DNA from: Chloromonas sp. AAM2 | Taxonomy: Eukaryota > Chlorophyta > Chlorophyceae > Chlamydomonadales > Chlamydomonadaceae | Length of the DNA: 44,664 bases | Assembly: GCA_004335635.1 (NCBI GenBank) | Contig: QAXH01006136.1 | Location: 1,987-46,650, forward strand | Reading direction: 5' to 3' | In this document: piece after piece, positions 43,975 through 44,664 of the stretch | Position numbering within the stretch: the stretch's first letter is position 1 | Layout of the letters: every line of letters starts with the position of its first letter | Notes under the pieces: model-generated | Seen by the model: only the letters and a program-made list of their open reading frames with translations | Told to the model about the DNA's origin: nothing | Database searches by the model: none | Position numbers and translations under genes: made by a program

Positions 43975-44448
43975 ATTGCCTGGCATAGCTCAGCGACACT
44001 ACGATCAGTGGGTTTGGCTGAAAGGTACAGAGGAACAACGTAGCTCAAGGACGAGAAGTTGGGTGCTGCGATAGGCAACAAAAATGGTTGGGTGCTGCTG
44101 AGAGGTAACAAAAAAGGACAAGCTTGGTTGGCTAAGACTTGCCAAGGAGCAGGGAACGCAGATTTGATAGTCTGAAAATGCTGGCCGTTCGCTTGGCTAC
44201 ATCAGGGTAAGCCCTGACTAACAAGAACATGCGCAGATCAGGTATACGAACCTGGTGGATATGAAGCAGAGGGCAGGGTCACCGGAAGCGCGCATAAATG
44301 ACTAGAAAGCGCGATTTCACGCGTTTTAGCAAATTTCTGACAGAAAGCGAGGAAAGCGTGGCAAAAATCGGTTACCAAACGGTTTTTTTGAATTTATTCA
44401 AAACTGGGCGCTCTGCTTGGCCGGAGACCTGCGCCATCGCATTTCTAG
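43975..44448. other. 3' flank of receptor B
   Basis: No coding exon was seen. Repeated GGTAACAAAAA-like phrases occur at about 44070-44115. No TGTAA is found until 44496, inside the BED-like fragment, so the poly(A) site is uncertain. Confidence 0.45.
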
Positions 44449-44663
44449 CATCATTTACCATACATCAAGGTCCGCAAAGGGCTAGTTTGGGACAATGTAA
44501 CCATAGTCAATGAAAAGCGGGGTGACCCTCAGGTGACATGCAACCTTTGCTCCTACGAGGGGTATGCTGGCGCACCACGCCTGACCCACCACTTCTCAGA
44601 AGGGCAACCAGGTCTGCATTTGTGAGCCAACAACAGAGGAGAACAAGCAGAAGCTGAGGGCTC
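44449..44663 (+). pseudogene. BED zinc-finger fragment (probable hAT-type transposase remnant), frameshifted
   Basis: From 44449 one frame reads VWDNVTIVNEKRG, then VTCNLCSYEGYAGAPRLTHHF, which has the C..C…H…H/F spacing of a BED finger. At 44599-44605 the frame must shift by +1; after that NQVCICEPTTEENKQKLRA continues the usual downstream part (V..C…T.E.K..L). The unshifted frame stops at 44623. The piece is cut off by the window end. A host BED-domain gene with a sequencing indel, or an intron, is also possible. Confidence 0.5.
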
Positions 44664-44664
44664 A

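Overview
This is nuclear DNA of a eukaryote, most likely a chlorophyte green alga. Reasons: intron-dense genes with short introns (GTGAGT-like donors, TGCAG acceptors); a plant/algal SDN-type exonuclease (DEDDh nuclease plus C-terminal RRM-like domain); TGTAA-type motifs downstream of two genes; and GT/CA- and GGGACGG-like minisatellites in introns and intergenic DNA. The lineage within green algae is not resolved. No rRNA, tRNA, organellar or bacterial features were seen.

Layout. (1) 363-3900, minus: a 7-exon gene for one polypeptide with two complete UMP/CMP-kinase domains in tandem, behind an MGC N-terminus that looks like an N-myristoylation/palmitoylation site. (2) 4801-7667, minus: a 5-exon gene for a Lys/Ala/Glu-rich nucleolar phosphoprotein of the NOLC1/Nopp140/SRP40 family, with a minisatellite in one intron. 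(3) 9414-13572, minus: a 9-exon gene for an SDN-type 3'-5' exonuclease. (4) 15604-27722 and (5) 31287-43974, both plus: two intact tandem paralogues of 27 exons each. All 54 exons keep matching splice phase, and the predicted proteins are 1522 and 1531 residues. (6) From about 44449 to the window end: a BED zinc-finger-like fragment with a frameshift, probably from a hAT-type transposon.

The most interesting system is the tandem pair. Each protein has a signal peptide, a periplasmic-binding-protein (Venus-flytrap, Peripla_BP_6/LivJ-like) ectodomain, a cysteine-rich GCC2/GCC3 (ephrin-receptor-like) stalk, about 8-9 membrane segments of a type seen in protist proteins, and a long cytosolic tail. 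This has the same overall layout as class C GPCRs, but the membrane module shows no class C 7TM features I recognise. A small-molecule receptor or ligand-gated channel is the natural inference. The paralogues have unrelated introns but share exon tracts that are almost identical even at silent sites, which points to continuing gene conversion. Their tails have diverged, except for the first ~150 residues and a short motif near the C-terminus.

The exon models come from reading splice sites, phase and paralogue alignment by eye. Internal consistency is strong: every CDS total is divisible by three and every intron phase matches. No transcript data were available.
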